IMG/VR virus record: IMGVR_UViG_3300032213_000051
Coordinates: 1 to 43,206 of that record
DNA length: 43,206 nucleotides
Strand: one strand, 5' to 3'
DNA from: a virus
Of the stretch, positions 14,204-23,100 are shown piece by piece. A program made the translations under genes and the position numbers. Position 1 is the first letter of the stretch; each line of letters begins with the position of its first letter. Under the pieces are notes generated by a model, which worked only from the letters and a program-made list of their open reading frames with translations, did not search any database and had not been told where the DNA came from.

Positions 14204-14998
14204 ATGACAGCCTCCCTTTACTCCCCTAGTTTACGTATTGAGCTTATCCCTAATGGTGAGCAATCTGGTACATGGGGCAATACAACTAACCTGAATTTGG
14301 GTACGTTGATCGAAGACGGTATTACTGGCTATGTAAGCGTAATTGCTACTGCCGCCAGTCCCGGAGTATTAAAGTACCCACTGACCACTAATAATGGTGC
14401 AGTGGATGAAGCACGAAACGCGATTGTTAGTCTCGATGTAGATGGCACTATTGCCGCCGCATATGAAGTCTATATCCCGCCGGTGCCAAAAACCTACATC
14501 ATGCGCAATCTGGCGGCGTATGACGTAACTATCTTTGTAAGCACAGTTGATGGCAACATCACCCCCGCAGGTACTGGGGCGCTAATACCCGCAGGTAAAA
14601 CTTCTCAGATATGGACAGACGGCACCAATTTATTTAGTTCCACAAACCATGTAGTTGGCTCTTTAACGATTGGAAGCCCTCTTCCCGTTAGTTCAGGGGG
14701 TACTGGCCTAACCGCCCCGATTGGTGCGCTGGTTGGTAATAGCACAGGCACCGCTGTGTCTGCGGTCGCTCCGGGCAATTCGGGCAATATTCTTCAGTCT
14801 AACGGCACTACTTGGGTTTCCTCAGCCGCAGGTGCGGGCGCTGTTGCTGGTGGCGCGATATACGAAACATCCCAAGTGATGACAACCTCATACACATTGA
14901 ACCCGGGTAAAAACGCGATGACTGTTAGTCCATTTAGTATTGCAAGTGGAGCGTCTTTAACTCTTCCGCTCGGTTCTAATTTTGTTGTAATCGGGTAA
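14204..14998 (+). CDS. Tail fibre protein with SLRIELI-type N-terminal domain
   Basis: A 264-residue fibre protein. The opening (SPSLRIELIPNGEQSGTWGN, then LNLGTLIEDGI and GAVDEARNAIVSL at 60-75) is a virion-binding head domain common in aquatic tail fibres. Later sequence (PVSSGGTGLTAPIGALVGN, AVAPGNSGNILQSNGTTWV) is fibre-shaft-like and recurs in many phage fibres. There is no chaperone domain. It opens the second fibre block just after Rz1. Receptor binding is probable but may be done by the glycine-rich genes that follow. Confidence 0.75.
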   Translation: MTASLYSPSLRIELIPNGEQSGTWGNTTNLNLGTLIEDGITGYVSVIATAASPGVLKYPLTTNNGAVDEARNAIVSLDVDGTIAAAYEVYIPPVPKTYIMRNLAAYDVTIFVSTVDGNITPAGTGALIPAGKTSQIWTDGTNLFSSTNHVVGSLTIGSPLPVSSGGTGLTAPIGALVGNSTGTAVSAVAPGNSGNILQSNGTTWVSSAAGAGAVAGGAIYETSQVMTTSYTLNPGKNAMTVSPFSIASGASLTLPLGSNFVVIG

Positions 14999-15011
14999 TT
15001 AAGGAATCACT

Positions 15012-15818
15012 ATGGCAAGCACAATTACGGCGGGTAACGCTTCTAACGGTGGTTTAACTTCAACAGCAGATACAGCCGGTGCGTTAGAGATAAAAACAGG
15101 AGCGGGTACTGGTACAACTGCTATTACGGTAAGTTCGTCACAGGACGTAGCTCTCGCAGGGTCTTTAGTTGTTACAGGGACTGTGTCTGCTACTGGCGGG
15201 ATTGTCGGTGGCGGTTTTACTAATATGTCCACGGCGATACGCCCAACATCCGTGGTGAATACAACCGGCACGCCTATGGTAAATACCGGTACAGGCACGT
15301 TTAGTTTTACTGTCCCAACCGGCACAACGAAATTAAAAATCACTGCTACAGCCGGTGGGGCTGGCGGAAGTAGTGGCGGGTCTGGGGCGGGAACAGATGG
15401 TGGGGGCGCAGGTGGTACAGCTATTTTAATTGCCTCTGTAACTGCGGGGCAGGTATTGTCAATTACTGTAGGTGCAGGTGGAGGTGCAGGTGGTAGTGGT
15501 GGTACCACTACTGTAACCGGCACTGGAATAAATATTTCTGCTACTGGCGGTAGTCCTTCTTTATCTGGCGGCACAGCGACTGGTGGCACATTAAATATCC
15601 CCGGCGGGCAGGGTACAACACCATCTTATGGCCCATCCATCAGTACCGGTGGTGGTGGTATGGGCGGGGCAAGTTTTTGGGGTGGCGGCGGTTCAGGCGG
15701 CTCTGCTGGTGGGGGTAACGGTTTTGCTGCGCCTACGTATGGCAGCGGTGGTGGCGGTTCAGGTCGCGGTGCTACTGGCGGCGCTGGTGCAGACGGCATT
15801 GTAGTTATTGAATACTAA
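15012..15818 (+). CDS. Glycine-rich tail fibre or tip protein
   Basis: A 268-residue protein. The N-terminal 110 residues are a fibre-like beta domain (VALAGSLVVTGTVSATGGIVGGG). The rest is glycine-dominated (stretches of GGAGGSSGGSGAGT type, then SGGGGSGRGATGGAGADG) and ends IVVIEY. Such glycine-rich tips resemble phage adhesins in which loops between polyglycine helices bind receptors. It is a likely paralogue of the next gene. The long minus-strand frame here is a codon-composition shadow. Confidence 0.75.
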   Translation: MASTITAGNASNGGLTSTADTAGALEIKTGAGTGTTAITVSSSQDVALAGSLVVTGTVSATGGIVGGGFTNMSTAIRPTSVVNTTGTPMVNTGTGTFSFTVPTGTTKLKITATAGGAGGSSGGSGAGTDGGGAGGTAILIASVTAGQVLSITVGAGGGAGGSGGTTTVTGTGINISATGGSPSLSGGTATGGTLNIPGGQGTTPSYGPSISTGGGGMGGASFWGGGGSGGSAGGGNGFAAPTYGSGGGGSGRGATGGAGADGIVVIEY

Positions 15819-15829
15819 TAGGGTGGGCT

Positions 15830-16546
15830 ATGAGCGCAGGAATTACAGCAAATAACGACGGCTCCGCAGCTATTACGGTTGGCGGGAATGGCTATATTGA
15901 AATCGCCGCTAACGGGGTTGTTGATATTCCCGTTGGATTAACTGTCGCAGGCCAGCCAGTTACCGGCGGTGGCGTTACCGACCCTTATGTTTTAAATGCT
16001 TACACTTCTCCCGGTAATTGGGGGCCAGTTAGTTCTAAACCCGGACTAAAAAGTATTAAGGTCACTGTTGTTGGCGGTGGTGGTACGGGCGGGACAGGCG
16101 CTACTCCTGCGAGCGGTGCTTCAGGTGGCGGTGCTGGTGGCGCGGCTATTAGAATTTACCCAGCCCCGTCGCTTCCCACAAGTGCAGTGCCGTACACGGT
16201 AGCGGCTCCTGCTGGCACTTCATCATTTGGCGTAGCACCTTTAATTGTTATTACTGCTACAGGCGGGGGTAATGGCGCTCCGCAGTCTCCCGGCGGTGCC
16301 GGTGGTGCGGGGTCTAACGGCAATATAAATTTTGAAGGTGGCGCTGGGGCTCAGTCATCGACTAACGGTCAAAACCCCGGTAGTACTGGCGGCAATTCTA
16401 TCTTTGGTGGCGGTGGACGAGGTGCTCCAGCTCCTGCTGCTACTACATGGGGTGCTGGTGGTGGGGGCGGTCAAGCTGCTGGGCAATCCGCGCCCGCAGG
16501 TCTTGCAGGTGCTCCGGGCGTTGTTATTGTTGAAGAATTTTATTAA
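15830..16546 (+). CDS. Second glycine-rich tail fibre or tip protein
   Basis: A 238-residue protein with a short fibre-like start (ITVGGNGYIEIAANGVVDIP) and a glycine-rich body (VVGGGGTGGTGATPASGASG and further Gly runs) that ends VVIVEEFY, much like the previous gene's IVVIEY. The two are probably paralogues or alternative tips with different loop sequences. It is followed four bases later by the dioxygenase gene. A receptor-binding role is inferred from the resemblance to polyglycine adhesins. Confidence 0.75.
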   Translation: MSAGITANNDGSAAITVGGNGYIEIAANGVVDIPVGLTVAGQPVTGGGVTDPYVLNAYTSPGNWGPVSSKPGLKSIKVTVVGGGGTGGTGATPASGASGGGAGGAAIRIYPAPSLPTSAVPYTVAAPAGTSSFGVAPLIVITATGGGNGAPQSPGGAGGAGSNGNINFEGGAGAQSSTNGQNPGSTGGNSIFGGGGRGAPAPAATTWGAGGGGGQAAGQSAPAGLAGAPGVVIVEEFY

Positions 16547-16549
16547 TTT

Positions 16550-17677
16550 ATGTGCGACCCAGTCTCGCAGTTTGCGGTACAGAAGTATGTCCACCTCACT
16601 GAGTTCTTGGACAAGGATAACTGCGCCCAGCTTACTGAGGAATTGAAAAAGCTTGTAGCAAACAAGCAAACGGCGCAAGACGTGCAGTGTCCGAAGTCCG
16701 AAGCAATTCACGGTGCACAGGTATTTGACTCGCTGCTAGTGCAGCTTCTACCGCATTTCGAGACAGCATCAGGCAAGCGCCTTTTGCCAACCTATTCTTA
16801 CGCCCGTTTATATGCACCGGGCGATGAGTTAAAGAACCATACTGACCGCGAGTCATGTGAGATCAGTGCAACAGTCACGCTAGGGTTTGAGGGTGGTGTC
16901 TGGCCTATCTATATGGGCGACAGCATTGATAAAGAGAACGCCAGCGAGATTCGCATGGAGGTTGGCGACGCGGTGTTGTACCGTGGTATGGATAAGCATC
17001 ATTGGCGCGAGGTCTATACCGAAGGCAAGTGGCAAGCACAGGTGTTTTTGCACTACGTTGATGCTGACGGCCCACATAAAGAGTGGAAGTTTGACAAGCG
17101 CCCCGGCCTGAACCTTCCTGCACAAGAGCCAGAGAACCTGCGTCACTGGGTATACGACGACATTCTGACACCAGAAGCGTGCGACATTATAGTCAAGACT
17201 TATACGCAAGAAATGATTCAAACCCTGCCGCCTATCATTGGTTCAGGCACCGGTGCAATTAACACAGAGATTCGCAACGTCGAGCGCGTGATGCTGCCGG
17301 TCTATAAAGACATTGGCGGTCGTCTGGCTGCGGCTGGCTTTGCCGCAAATAACCGTGCGTGGAAGTTCAACGTCACCCATGCTAATCAAGGCGAGTTCTT
17401 GAAGTACCCGGCAGGTGGTCGCTATACCGCGCATGTAGATACGTTCCTAAACCCAAATGAACCTGACTGCCGTAAGCTCACGGTGCTGGCGTTTTTGAAC
17501 GACGACTTTGAAGGCGGTAGGTTTTTTATTCAGGACGGACATGCGCGGCATTACCCCCCGCAGAAGAAAGGCACAGTGCTAGTCTTCCCGTCATTTTTGC
17601 TACATGGGGTTGAGGATGTAATTTCGGGTACGCGCTACTCAGCCGTATGCTGGCTTGTCGGCCCGTTCTTTAAGTGA
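16550..17677 (+). CDS. Tandem 2-oxoglutarate/Fe(II) dioxygenase
   Basis: A 375-residue protein with two copies of the jelly-roll dioxygenase fold. The N-terminal domain has H97-x-D99 (KNHTDRE) and a distal H151 (KHHWREVY). The C-terminal domain, prolyl-4-hydroxylase-like, has H295-x-D297 (RYTAHVDTF), H352 (LLHGVEDV) and R362 for 2-oxoglutarate, with TVLAFLNDDFEGGRFFI between. Both iron triads look intact. Such enzymes hydroxylate proteins or other substrates using O2 and 2-oxoglutarate. It stands between glycine-rich fibre genes and a collar-domain gene, which suggests it modifies a tail protein or a host surface; this is inference. Confidence 0.88.
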   Translation: MCDPVSQFAVQKYVHLTEFLDKDNCAQLTEELKKLVANKQTAQDVQCPKSEAIHGAQVFDSLLVQLLPHFETASGKRLLPTYSYARLYAPGDELKNHTDRESCEISATVTLGFEGGVWPIYMGDSIDKENASEIRMEVGDAVLYRGMDKHHWREVYTEGKWQAQVFLHYVDADGPHKEWKFDKRPGLNLPAQEPENLRHWVYDDILTPEACDIIVKTYTQEMIQTLPPIIGSGTGAINTEIRNVERVMLPVYKDIGGRLAAAGFAANNRAWKFNVTHANQGEFLKYPAGGRYTAHVDTFLNPNEPDCRKLTVLAFLNDDFEGGRFFIQDGHARHYPPQKKGTVLVFPSFLLHGVEDVISGTRYSAVCWLVGPFFK

Positions 17678-17685
17678 GGTAACAA

Positions 17686-18189
17686 ATGACAACCGTTATT
17701 AACGGAACCACCGGTACTACTATCGCAGGGGACGCCACTGTTACGGGGAACTTGACGGTAGCAGGCACATTATTTGGCGGAGTACCAACGGGCGCTGTTT
17801 TTTGGTTTGCTGCTAACGCCGCACCTGCCGGGTATTTAGAAGCCAATGGCGCATCTCTTTCGACTTCTACTTATGCAGCTTTGTTCGCGGTAGTTGGGTA
17901 CACATTCGGTGGTTCTGGGGGTAATTTTAATTTACCTGACCTACGAGGTGAGTTTATACGCGGCTGGGATGACGGGCGCGGGGTTGATCCTGCACGTGTA
18001 TTTGGTAGTGCTCAAGCTGATGAATTTGAAAGTCATACACATACTTGGCAAAGAACAGTTGTCGGAGGTGCATTTGCTGGTCAAGATACCGCTGGTAACT
18101 ATTCCACAGCAGCTACAGCTACAAGCGCAACAGGCGGCACAGAAACCCGTCCACGCAACATAGCACTTCTACCGTGCATCAAGACATAA
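17686..18189 (+). CDS. Phage tail collar domain protein
   Basis: A 167-residue protein. A short fibre-like N-terminus (TTIAGDATVTGNLTVAGTLF) is followed by the tail collar domain: GAVFWFAANAAPAGYLEANG at about 37-56, then FNLPDLRGEFIRGWDDGRG at about 84-102, SHTHTW near 119 and a C-terminal RPRNIALLPCIK. This is a complete collar-type receptor-tip domain. It is likely the end of the fibre assembly. Its start lies nine bases after the dioxygenase stop. Confidence 0.88.
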   Translation: MTTVINGTTGTTIAGDATVTGNLTVAGTLFGGVPTGAVFWFAANAAPAGYLEANGASLSTSTYAALFAVVGYTFGGSGGNFNLPDLRGEFIRGWDDGRGVDPARVFGSAQADEFESHTHTWQRTVVGGAFAGQDTAGNYSTAATATSATGGTETRPRNIALLPCIKT

Positions 18190-18199
18190 AGGGTACCCA

Positions 18200-18421
18200 A
18201 TGAAACTCATCAGAGAAGCAACGGTTTTGCCTGACGGTACCGTAGAGCCAGCGCATACGATTGAACAGGTGTGTATCAATTGCCAAGACCCGGTAAGTGA
18301 GCGCGAGGCATCAAGTGGTATGTGTACGAACTGCGGTCAGCCGTGGGAAGCTGCGCAACACGTAACGGTGTCTGTTACCTCAATGCCAGCCATTCAAGGT
18401 CTGACTATTAACATAGGTTAA
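18200..18421 (+). CDS. Small zinc-ribbon protein
   Basis: A 73-residue protein with two CxxC knuckles (VCINCQDPV and MCTNCGQPW), forming a zinc ribbon at about residues 26-50. N- and C-terminal flanks are beta-like. It lies between the fibre and large tail genes, two bases before the next start. This is the second zinc-ribbon protein in the structural block (the other at 6728). Function unknown; a structural role for zinc is likely. Confidence 0.65.
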   Translation: MKLIREATVLPDGTVEPAHTIEQVCINCQDPVSEREASSGMCTNCGQPWEAAQHVTVSVTSMPAIQGLTINIG

Positions 18422-18423
18422 TC

Positions 18424-20517
18424 ATGCCTCTACAGAGACTGCAATTTCGCCCCGGTGTAAACCGCGAGAGCACTACGCTTGCCAACGAAGGCGGCTGGTT
18501 TGCTTGCGACAAAGTGCGGTTTCGTTCTGGCTATCCGGAGAAGATTGGCGGCTGGACAGCGTTTTCTCTCAATACTTTTCTAGGCGTTTGCCGTTCGCTG
18601 TGGAATTGGGTGACTCTGAAGAGTTTTAACCTTGTTGGGGTCGGCACACACCTGAAGTTTTATATTGAGAGCGGCGGCGCGTATTACGACATTACGCCTA
18701 TTCGTTACGTTAGTACGGTAGCAGCAAATGCGTTTACCACAGCGGTATCTACCCTAAACGGCGGCATCAATGCAAATCAAACCTCGATTCTGTTAGCAAG
18801 CGCCACAAATTTCTCCGCTGCTGGTGGCGTTATTTACATCGGGTCTGAGCAAATTTTTTACGGTACCGTTACCGGTAATACACTAATAAACTGCGTGCGC
18901 GGTTTTAACGGAACAACAGCAGCGGCGCATTCGACAGGTGCTACGGTTGCCTCATCCACAATCATAGTTACTGATCCGGGGCATGGTGGTCAGACGGACG
19001 ACTTCGTAACTATTTCAGGTGCTACTGGGTTTGTAAACGGCATACCCGTATCATTTATAAATGGGAATCAAGAGATCACCGTCATTGACTCTACGTTCTG
19101 GACATTCACTATTGCCACCCCTGCTATTACCGGTGGCACTGCAACTAACGGCGCTACTTTTTCCTACGAAATTTCAACAGGTAAAGCGGTATATACCGCT
19201 GGTACAGGTTGGGGCGCTGGCCCTTGGAGCCGGTTAGGTTGGGGTGATGGTTTTACGACCGGTGTTGGTCAGCAGCTTCGACTATGGAGCCAAATTAACT
19301 ACGGTGAGTTTTTGCTGTTCTCTTACCGTGGTGGCCCTATTTATATCTGGGTGCCGGGCCCCGGCACTCAGCCTGATTTTGCTACTAGAGGTGATCTTGT
19401 AACAGGCCCAGAGTGCCCTACTCAGGTGCTGCAACTGCTTATTTCTGACGCTACGCGTATTTTGATCGCGTTCGGTTGCAACCCCTATTCGTTCGACCCT
19501 GACCCTGACGTTCTTGACCCCCTGCTTATTCGCTGGTCTGTGTCTGAAGACTATACGGATTGGAACCCTGCAATTACAAATCAGGCGGGTAGCTATCGAC
19601 TGTCTCACGGCTCTTTGATTATTGGCGCGTTGCAGACCCGCCAAGAAAATCTGGTATGGACAGATACAGCCATGTATTCCATGCAGTACGCTGGGCCGCC
19701 GTTTGTCTGGAATTTTAATATTTTAGCGGACAACATTTCTATTTGCAGTCCAAACGCTATGGCTACGGTTAACGGCGTGGTGTATTGGATGGGCACTGAC
19801 AAGTTTTATATGTACGCCGGTCGGGTAGAAACGCTGCCATCTACGCTTCGCCAATTCGTGTATAGCGACATTAACCGCGATCAGTTCTACCAAGTGGTTG
19901 CCGGTACTAATGAGGGTTACAACGAGGTGTGGTGGCACTACTGCTCGGCTAATTCAGAAATCAATGACAGATACGTCATTTACAACCACCTTGACCGTGT
20001 GTGGTACTACGGCACGATGTCCCGTACGGCTTGGTTGGATAGCCCGTTGCGTGGTTTTCCTATGGCTGCTGACGCGACCGTAAACCGTCTTGTATTCCAT
20101 GAGTTAGGGGTTAACGACAACTCAACCGACCATTCGCAGCCTATCAATGCCTACATTCAGTCATCCGACTTTGATATTGGTGACGGGCATAACTATGGGT
20201 TTGTGTGGCGTATGGTGCCGGATATTACTTTTGACGGGTCTAATATTGTTCAAGGCGCTACAACACCACGCGTAAATTTCACAGTTCTCCCGCGTAGAAA
20301 CCCCGGTTCTGCTTATGGGCCAGCGGACAACCCATCGGTTATAACTGAAAATAACTACGCGGATGCGAACACTTACGAGGTGCAGCAGTTTACGCAGATT
20401 GTGTACACACGCGTTCGCGGCAGGCAGATGGCTTTCAAAATAGAGTCCAACACGCTTGGTACACAATGGCAGTTGGGTACGCCTAGTATGGATGTGCGTC
20501 CAGACGGTAGGAGATAA
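18424..20517 (+). CDS. Large tail nozzle or stabilisation-like structural protein
   Basis: A 697-residue protein. The opening (LQRLQFRPGVNRESTTLANE, then VRFRSGYPEKIGGW) is a conserved start in aquatic podovirus tail proteins. An insertion near residues 105-165 has a beta-domain pattern (GSEQIFYGTVTGNTLINCVRG). The body is beta-propeller-like with QENLVWTDTAMYSMQYAG and VVYWMGTDKFYMYAGRV. I take it as a tail nozzle or DNA-stabilisation protein of the P22 gp10 or T7 gp12 functional class. That equation is inference; a homology search is needed. It couples closely to the next gene. Confidence 0.6.
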   Translation: MPLQRLQFRPGVNRESTTLANEGGWFACDKVRFRSGYPEKIGGWTAFSLNTFLGVCRSLWNWVTLKSFNLVGVGTHLKFYIESGGAYYDITPIRYVSTVAANAFTTAVSTLNGGINANQTSILLASATNFSAAGGVIYIGSEQIFYGTVTGNTLINCVRGFNGTTAAAHSTGATVASSTIIVTDPGHGGQTDDFVTISGATGFVNGIPVSFINGNQEITVIDSTFWTFTIATPAITGGTATNGATFSYEISTGKAVYTAGTGWGAGPWSRLGWGDGFTTGVGQQLRLWSQINYGEFLLFSYRGGPIYIWVPGPGTQPDFATRGDLVTGPECPTQVLQLLISDATRILIAFGCNPYSFDPDPDVLDPLLIRWSVSEDYTDWNPAITNQAGSYRLSHGSLIIGALQTRQENLVWTDTAMYSMQYAGPPFVWNFNILADNISICSPNAMATVNGVVYWMGTDKFYMYAGRVETLPSTLRQFVYSDINRDQFYQVVAGTNEGYNEVWWHYCSANSEINDRYVIYNHLDRVWYYGTMSRTAWLDSPLRGFPMAADATVNRLVFHELGVNDNSTDHSQPINAYIQSSDFDIGDGHNYGFVWRMVPDITFDGSNIVQGATTPRVNFTVLPRRNPGSAYGPADNPSVITENNYADANTYEVQQFTQIVYTRVRGRQMAFKIESNTLGTQWQLGTPSMDVRPDGRR

Positions 20518-20519
20518 GA

Positions 20520-20831
20520 ATGTCAACCGGTACAACAAGAGCCCCGGCGCTGCCTTACGCGCCCGTCGAATACGACCGGCAGTACATGGATCAGCTACTG
20601 AACATTCTCAGACTCTACTTTCAGCAGCTAGACAACCCCGGCCCTAGCGCAGCGTCCACACAAGTCATAAACCTGAATCAAATTGTGTCCGCCATGAACT
20701 TTAGCGTGATCAATCAGGCAACAGGGGTAAGGATCGCAAGCTTGCCTACTCAAGCGGATTTAGCCAATATGCGGGTGGGGGACTTGTACCGTGACACTAC
20801 CGCAGACAACGTAATAAAGATAAAAGTATGA
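20520..20831 (+). CDS. Small tail-region protein
   Basis: A 103-residue protein with a helical segment at about 15-40 (YDRQYMDQLLNILRLYFQQL) and a beta-like C-terminus (RVGDLYRDTTADNVIKIKV). The ending resembles the C-termini of fibre-base domains. It begins two bases after the large tail gene and overlaps the GNAT gene by four bases (ATGA). A minor tail or connector protein is likely. No named family is recognised. Confidence 0.65.
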   Translation: MSTGTTRAPALPYAPVEYDRQYMDQLLNILRLYFQQLDNPGPSAASTQVINLNQIVSAMNFSVINQATGVRIASLPTQADLANMRVGDLYRDTTADNVIKIKV

Positions 20832-21205
20832 CTGAACGGGACGCCGCTATTAAGTTGGTGTACAAGTCCGTTAGAGGACGCGCTCCGTTTGCGTTAGAAG
20901 AGTTTGTCCAGATGCTAAGGCTATGGTCAGTGGTGCCCCTCCATGAAAATGGGCAGGTTATCGGCGGTGTGTTAATAAAAGAGAATGAATTACATGTAGG
21001 GTATGGGGAAAAGCCCAGAGCTTCAATCCGGCCTTACATCAAAGAAATATTGGGCGGGGTCATAGGCAAGTATGGTTTTGCAGTGACCACGGTACAGGCA
21101 GACAATCCAGCGGGTTTACGCTTCTGTGAGCGGCTAGGATTTGTCAAATTAGACGAAGAAAACGGTACAATCCGGCTAAGATGTGATAGGAGTAACTACT
21201 TATGA
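20828..21205 (+). CDS. GNAT-like acetyltransferase-fold protein
   Basis: A 125-residue protein with the GCN5-related N-acetyltransferase outline: GQVIGGVLIKENELHVGYG (central strands), IKEILGGVIGKYGF (helix) and ADNPAGLRFCERLGFVKL (C-terminal strand-helix-strand). It opens the ejection block, where T7-like phages carry gp13-type internal proteins. It could be a true acetyltransferase or a structural derivative; the acetyl-CoA pyrophosphate loop (Q/RxxGxG/A) is not obvious, so activity is doubtful. It overlaps both neighbours by four bases. Confidence 0.7.
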   Translation: MTERDAAIKLVYKSVRGRAPFALEEFVQMLRLWSVVPLHENGQVIGGVLIKENELHVGYGEKPRASIRPYIKEILGGVIGKYGFAVTTVQADNPAGLRFCERLGFVKLDEENGTIRLRCDRSNYL

Positions 21206-23100
21206 TCCGCAATAAATACAACGGGTATGGGTTCGATGGTTCTCGGCTCTACCATGATCCTATCTCTCTTTCTATTGCGGCTACCAAGGCTGGTGCCGCT
21301 TCTTCCGCCGCTGCCGCTGGAACCGCCGCTGCTCAAACTGCCGCCCTAGAAGTAGCTAAGCAAGCCACCATCCAAGAGAGCATGAGGCAGATGGGTATAC
21401 AGGCTGCTAAACAGGCGGGTGTTGAAGCTACTAAACAGGTTGGCCTTGAAGCTACTAAGCAGGTCGCTGCGGAGGCTGCTAAACAAAGTGCCGTTGAAGC
21501 AAGTAAGCAAGGTATCGCACAGGGATTCCAGAAAATGATCCCGCAGGCCGCAGATGATATTGCTGCTCAAGTTGGTTCTTCTGGTTATTATAATCCTGCG
21601 ACCGCTTCTGTACCGTATGGTAGCCCTACACCGCCTGCACCCGCCACTGCTCCCGCACCCGCTGGTTCTCCTGCGCCCGCTACTACTCCTGCTCCTGCCG
21701 GTTCAACGCCCAACTTGGAGGCATTAAAAGCTCAAACTATTCAGTCTGGGTCGCCTTCTGTTACTCCAAGTTTAGACACATTAAAAGCGCGGGTTATTCA
21801 ATCTGGCTCGCCTATCGCGCCGGAATCCCAGCTTTTAGCTGAGCAGGCCGCAAGAATGCCCTCTACCGGTGGAAACTTCCCCGGCATAAAAATGACGCCA
21901 GACAAAGCGTTCGGCCCTGAGTCAAGCGGTATTTACAAAGGCAAGAACTTGGAGACAGGCGAGGCATTCGAGACGCTTTCTAGGCCATCTTTCAACCCCC
22001 CTACAGGCGACGGTTCTGGACTGAAACTGTCAGATACTTTACGGCAATCGCTTAGTCAGCCAACACCAGAAAGTCCTTTGGCAAAAGGCGCTCGTGAGGC
22101 TATGGATTGGATGGGCAAGAATAAACTTGAAACCGGCCTTGGTTTGATGACGGTTGGGCAGTACATGAACAAACCCAAAGGGGACGAAGAGGACAAAGAC
22201 AAGTACAAGAGTACGGTCGATATGTCGGATTTCCGCCCAACAATACCTGAACAGCCGTCGTTTACCCGCTCGTATGAGTACCAGAACTATCAGGCTGGTG
22301 GCCCGGTTGAAGATATGTCCCGTATGAATAGTATCGGGGCTAACACCGGCTTCCCTATGGCAGGATTGCAAACCCCAGCGTATTCTGTAAGTTCAGCCAC
22401 GCCGATGCCTGTAAACACTTTGACCCCTACGGCTGACGCTTCTGTTAGTACCTACAGTGGTGAAGCACGGTTTGCTAGTGGTGGCCTTTCTGAGGCGCAG
22501 CGTCGTGAATACGGTCTTAGAACTCGTAGTGAACGTGCATCTAGAGACCTGACAAAGTCCTACGAAGAGATGGAAGCCGAGCGCGAAAGAGAAGCGATGA
22601 AGCTGTTTAATGAAAGCTCTCTCCCAACGCCTCGCCCTATTTCTCGTAGCCGCACCCAAGAACTAAGCAGCCCCTTTTCCGCTGCAATGACTGAACACGC
22701 ACGACTCGCTAAAAAAGCTAAAGTGCCGGTTGTCCCGATGCCTAAGACTAATTTAGGTGACATCGACACCTACATGGACATCCCGATTGAAGCCGCGAGT
22801 GGGGGCATCATGCACGGTCTTGGTGGTTATTCCGATGGTGGGCGACTCTTAAGGGGGCCGGGCGATGGAGTTTCGGATTCTATTCCTGCTGTTATTGGTA
22901 AGCGGCAGCCTGCTCGTCTTGCTGATGGCGAGTTTGTAATCCCAGCGCGTATTGTCTCTGAGTTGGGTAACGGTTCTACTGAAGCTGGCGCAAGAAAACT
23001 CTACGCCATGATGGAGCGCGTTCAAGCATCGCGTAAGAAAAGCATTGGTAAGAAGAAGGTAGCGGTCAACAGCAAAGCTGACAAACACCTGCCCGCATGA
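21202..23100 (+). CDS. Internal virion/ejection protein with octapeptide repeats and GEFVIPARI motif
   Basis: A 632-residue protein. Residues 70-101 are four octapeptide repeats of KQ-x-x-x-E-A-x type, so a helical rod is likely. A Pro/Ala-rich linker follows at about 135-170, then two copies of an IQSGSP-containing motif (about 180-215). GG motifs recur (QAGGPVEDM, FASGGLSEA, AASGGIMHG). The C-terminal part (LADGEFVIPARIVSELGNGS, then ARKLYAMMERVQASRKK) is a motif I recall at the end of aquatic podovirus ejection-type proteins. It fits the internal-core class. Function is inferred from position. Confidence 0.65.
   Translation: MIRNKYNGYGFDGSRLYHDPISLSIAATKAGAASSAAAAGTAAAQTAALEVAKQATIQESMRQMGIQAAKQAGVEATKQVGLEATKQVAAEAAKQSAVEASKQGIAQGFQKMIPQAADDIAAQVGSSGYYNPATASVPYGSPTPPAPATAPAPAGSPAPATTPAPAGSTPNLEALKAQTIQSGSPSVTPSLDTLKARVIQSGSPIAPESQLLAEQAARMPSTGGNFPGIKMTPDKAFGPESSGIYKGKNLETGEAFETLSRPSFNPPTGDGSGLKLSDTLRQSLSQPTPESPLAKGAREAMDWMGKNKLETGLGLMTVGQYMNKPKGDEEDKDKYKSTVDMSDFRPTIPEQPSFTRSYEYQNYQAGGPVEDMSRMNSIGANTGFPMAGLQTPAYSVSSATPMPVNTLTPTADASVSTYSGEARFASGGLSEAQRREYGLRTRSERASRDLTKSYEEMEAEREREAMKLFNESSLPTPRPISRSRTQELSSPFSAAMTEHARLAKKAKVPVVPMPKTNLGDIDTYMDIPIEAASGGIMHGLGGYSDGGRLLRGPGDGVSDSIPAVIGKRQPARLADGEFVIPARIVSELGNGSTEAGARKLYAMMERVQASRKKSIGKKKVAVNSKADKHLPA
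21409..21504 (+). repeat. 24-base tandem repeats encoding an octapeptide
   Basis: Four imperfect 24-base units encode KQAGVEAT, KQVGLEAT, KQVAAEAA and KQSAVEAS in frame with the 632-residue protein. Units can be gained or lost by slippage. Confidence 0.75.

Noticed and set aside
14999-15589. A 196-residue Pro/Val-rich minus-strand frame
   Set aside because: It is the antisense shadow of the glycine-rich fibre gene; GGN codons read as proline on the other strand. No ribosome site.
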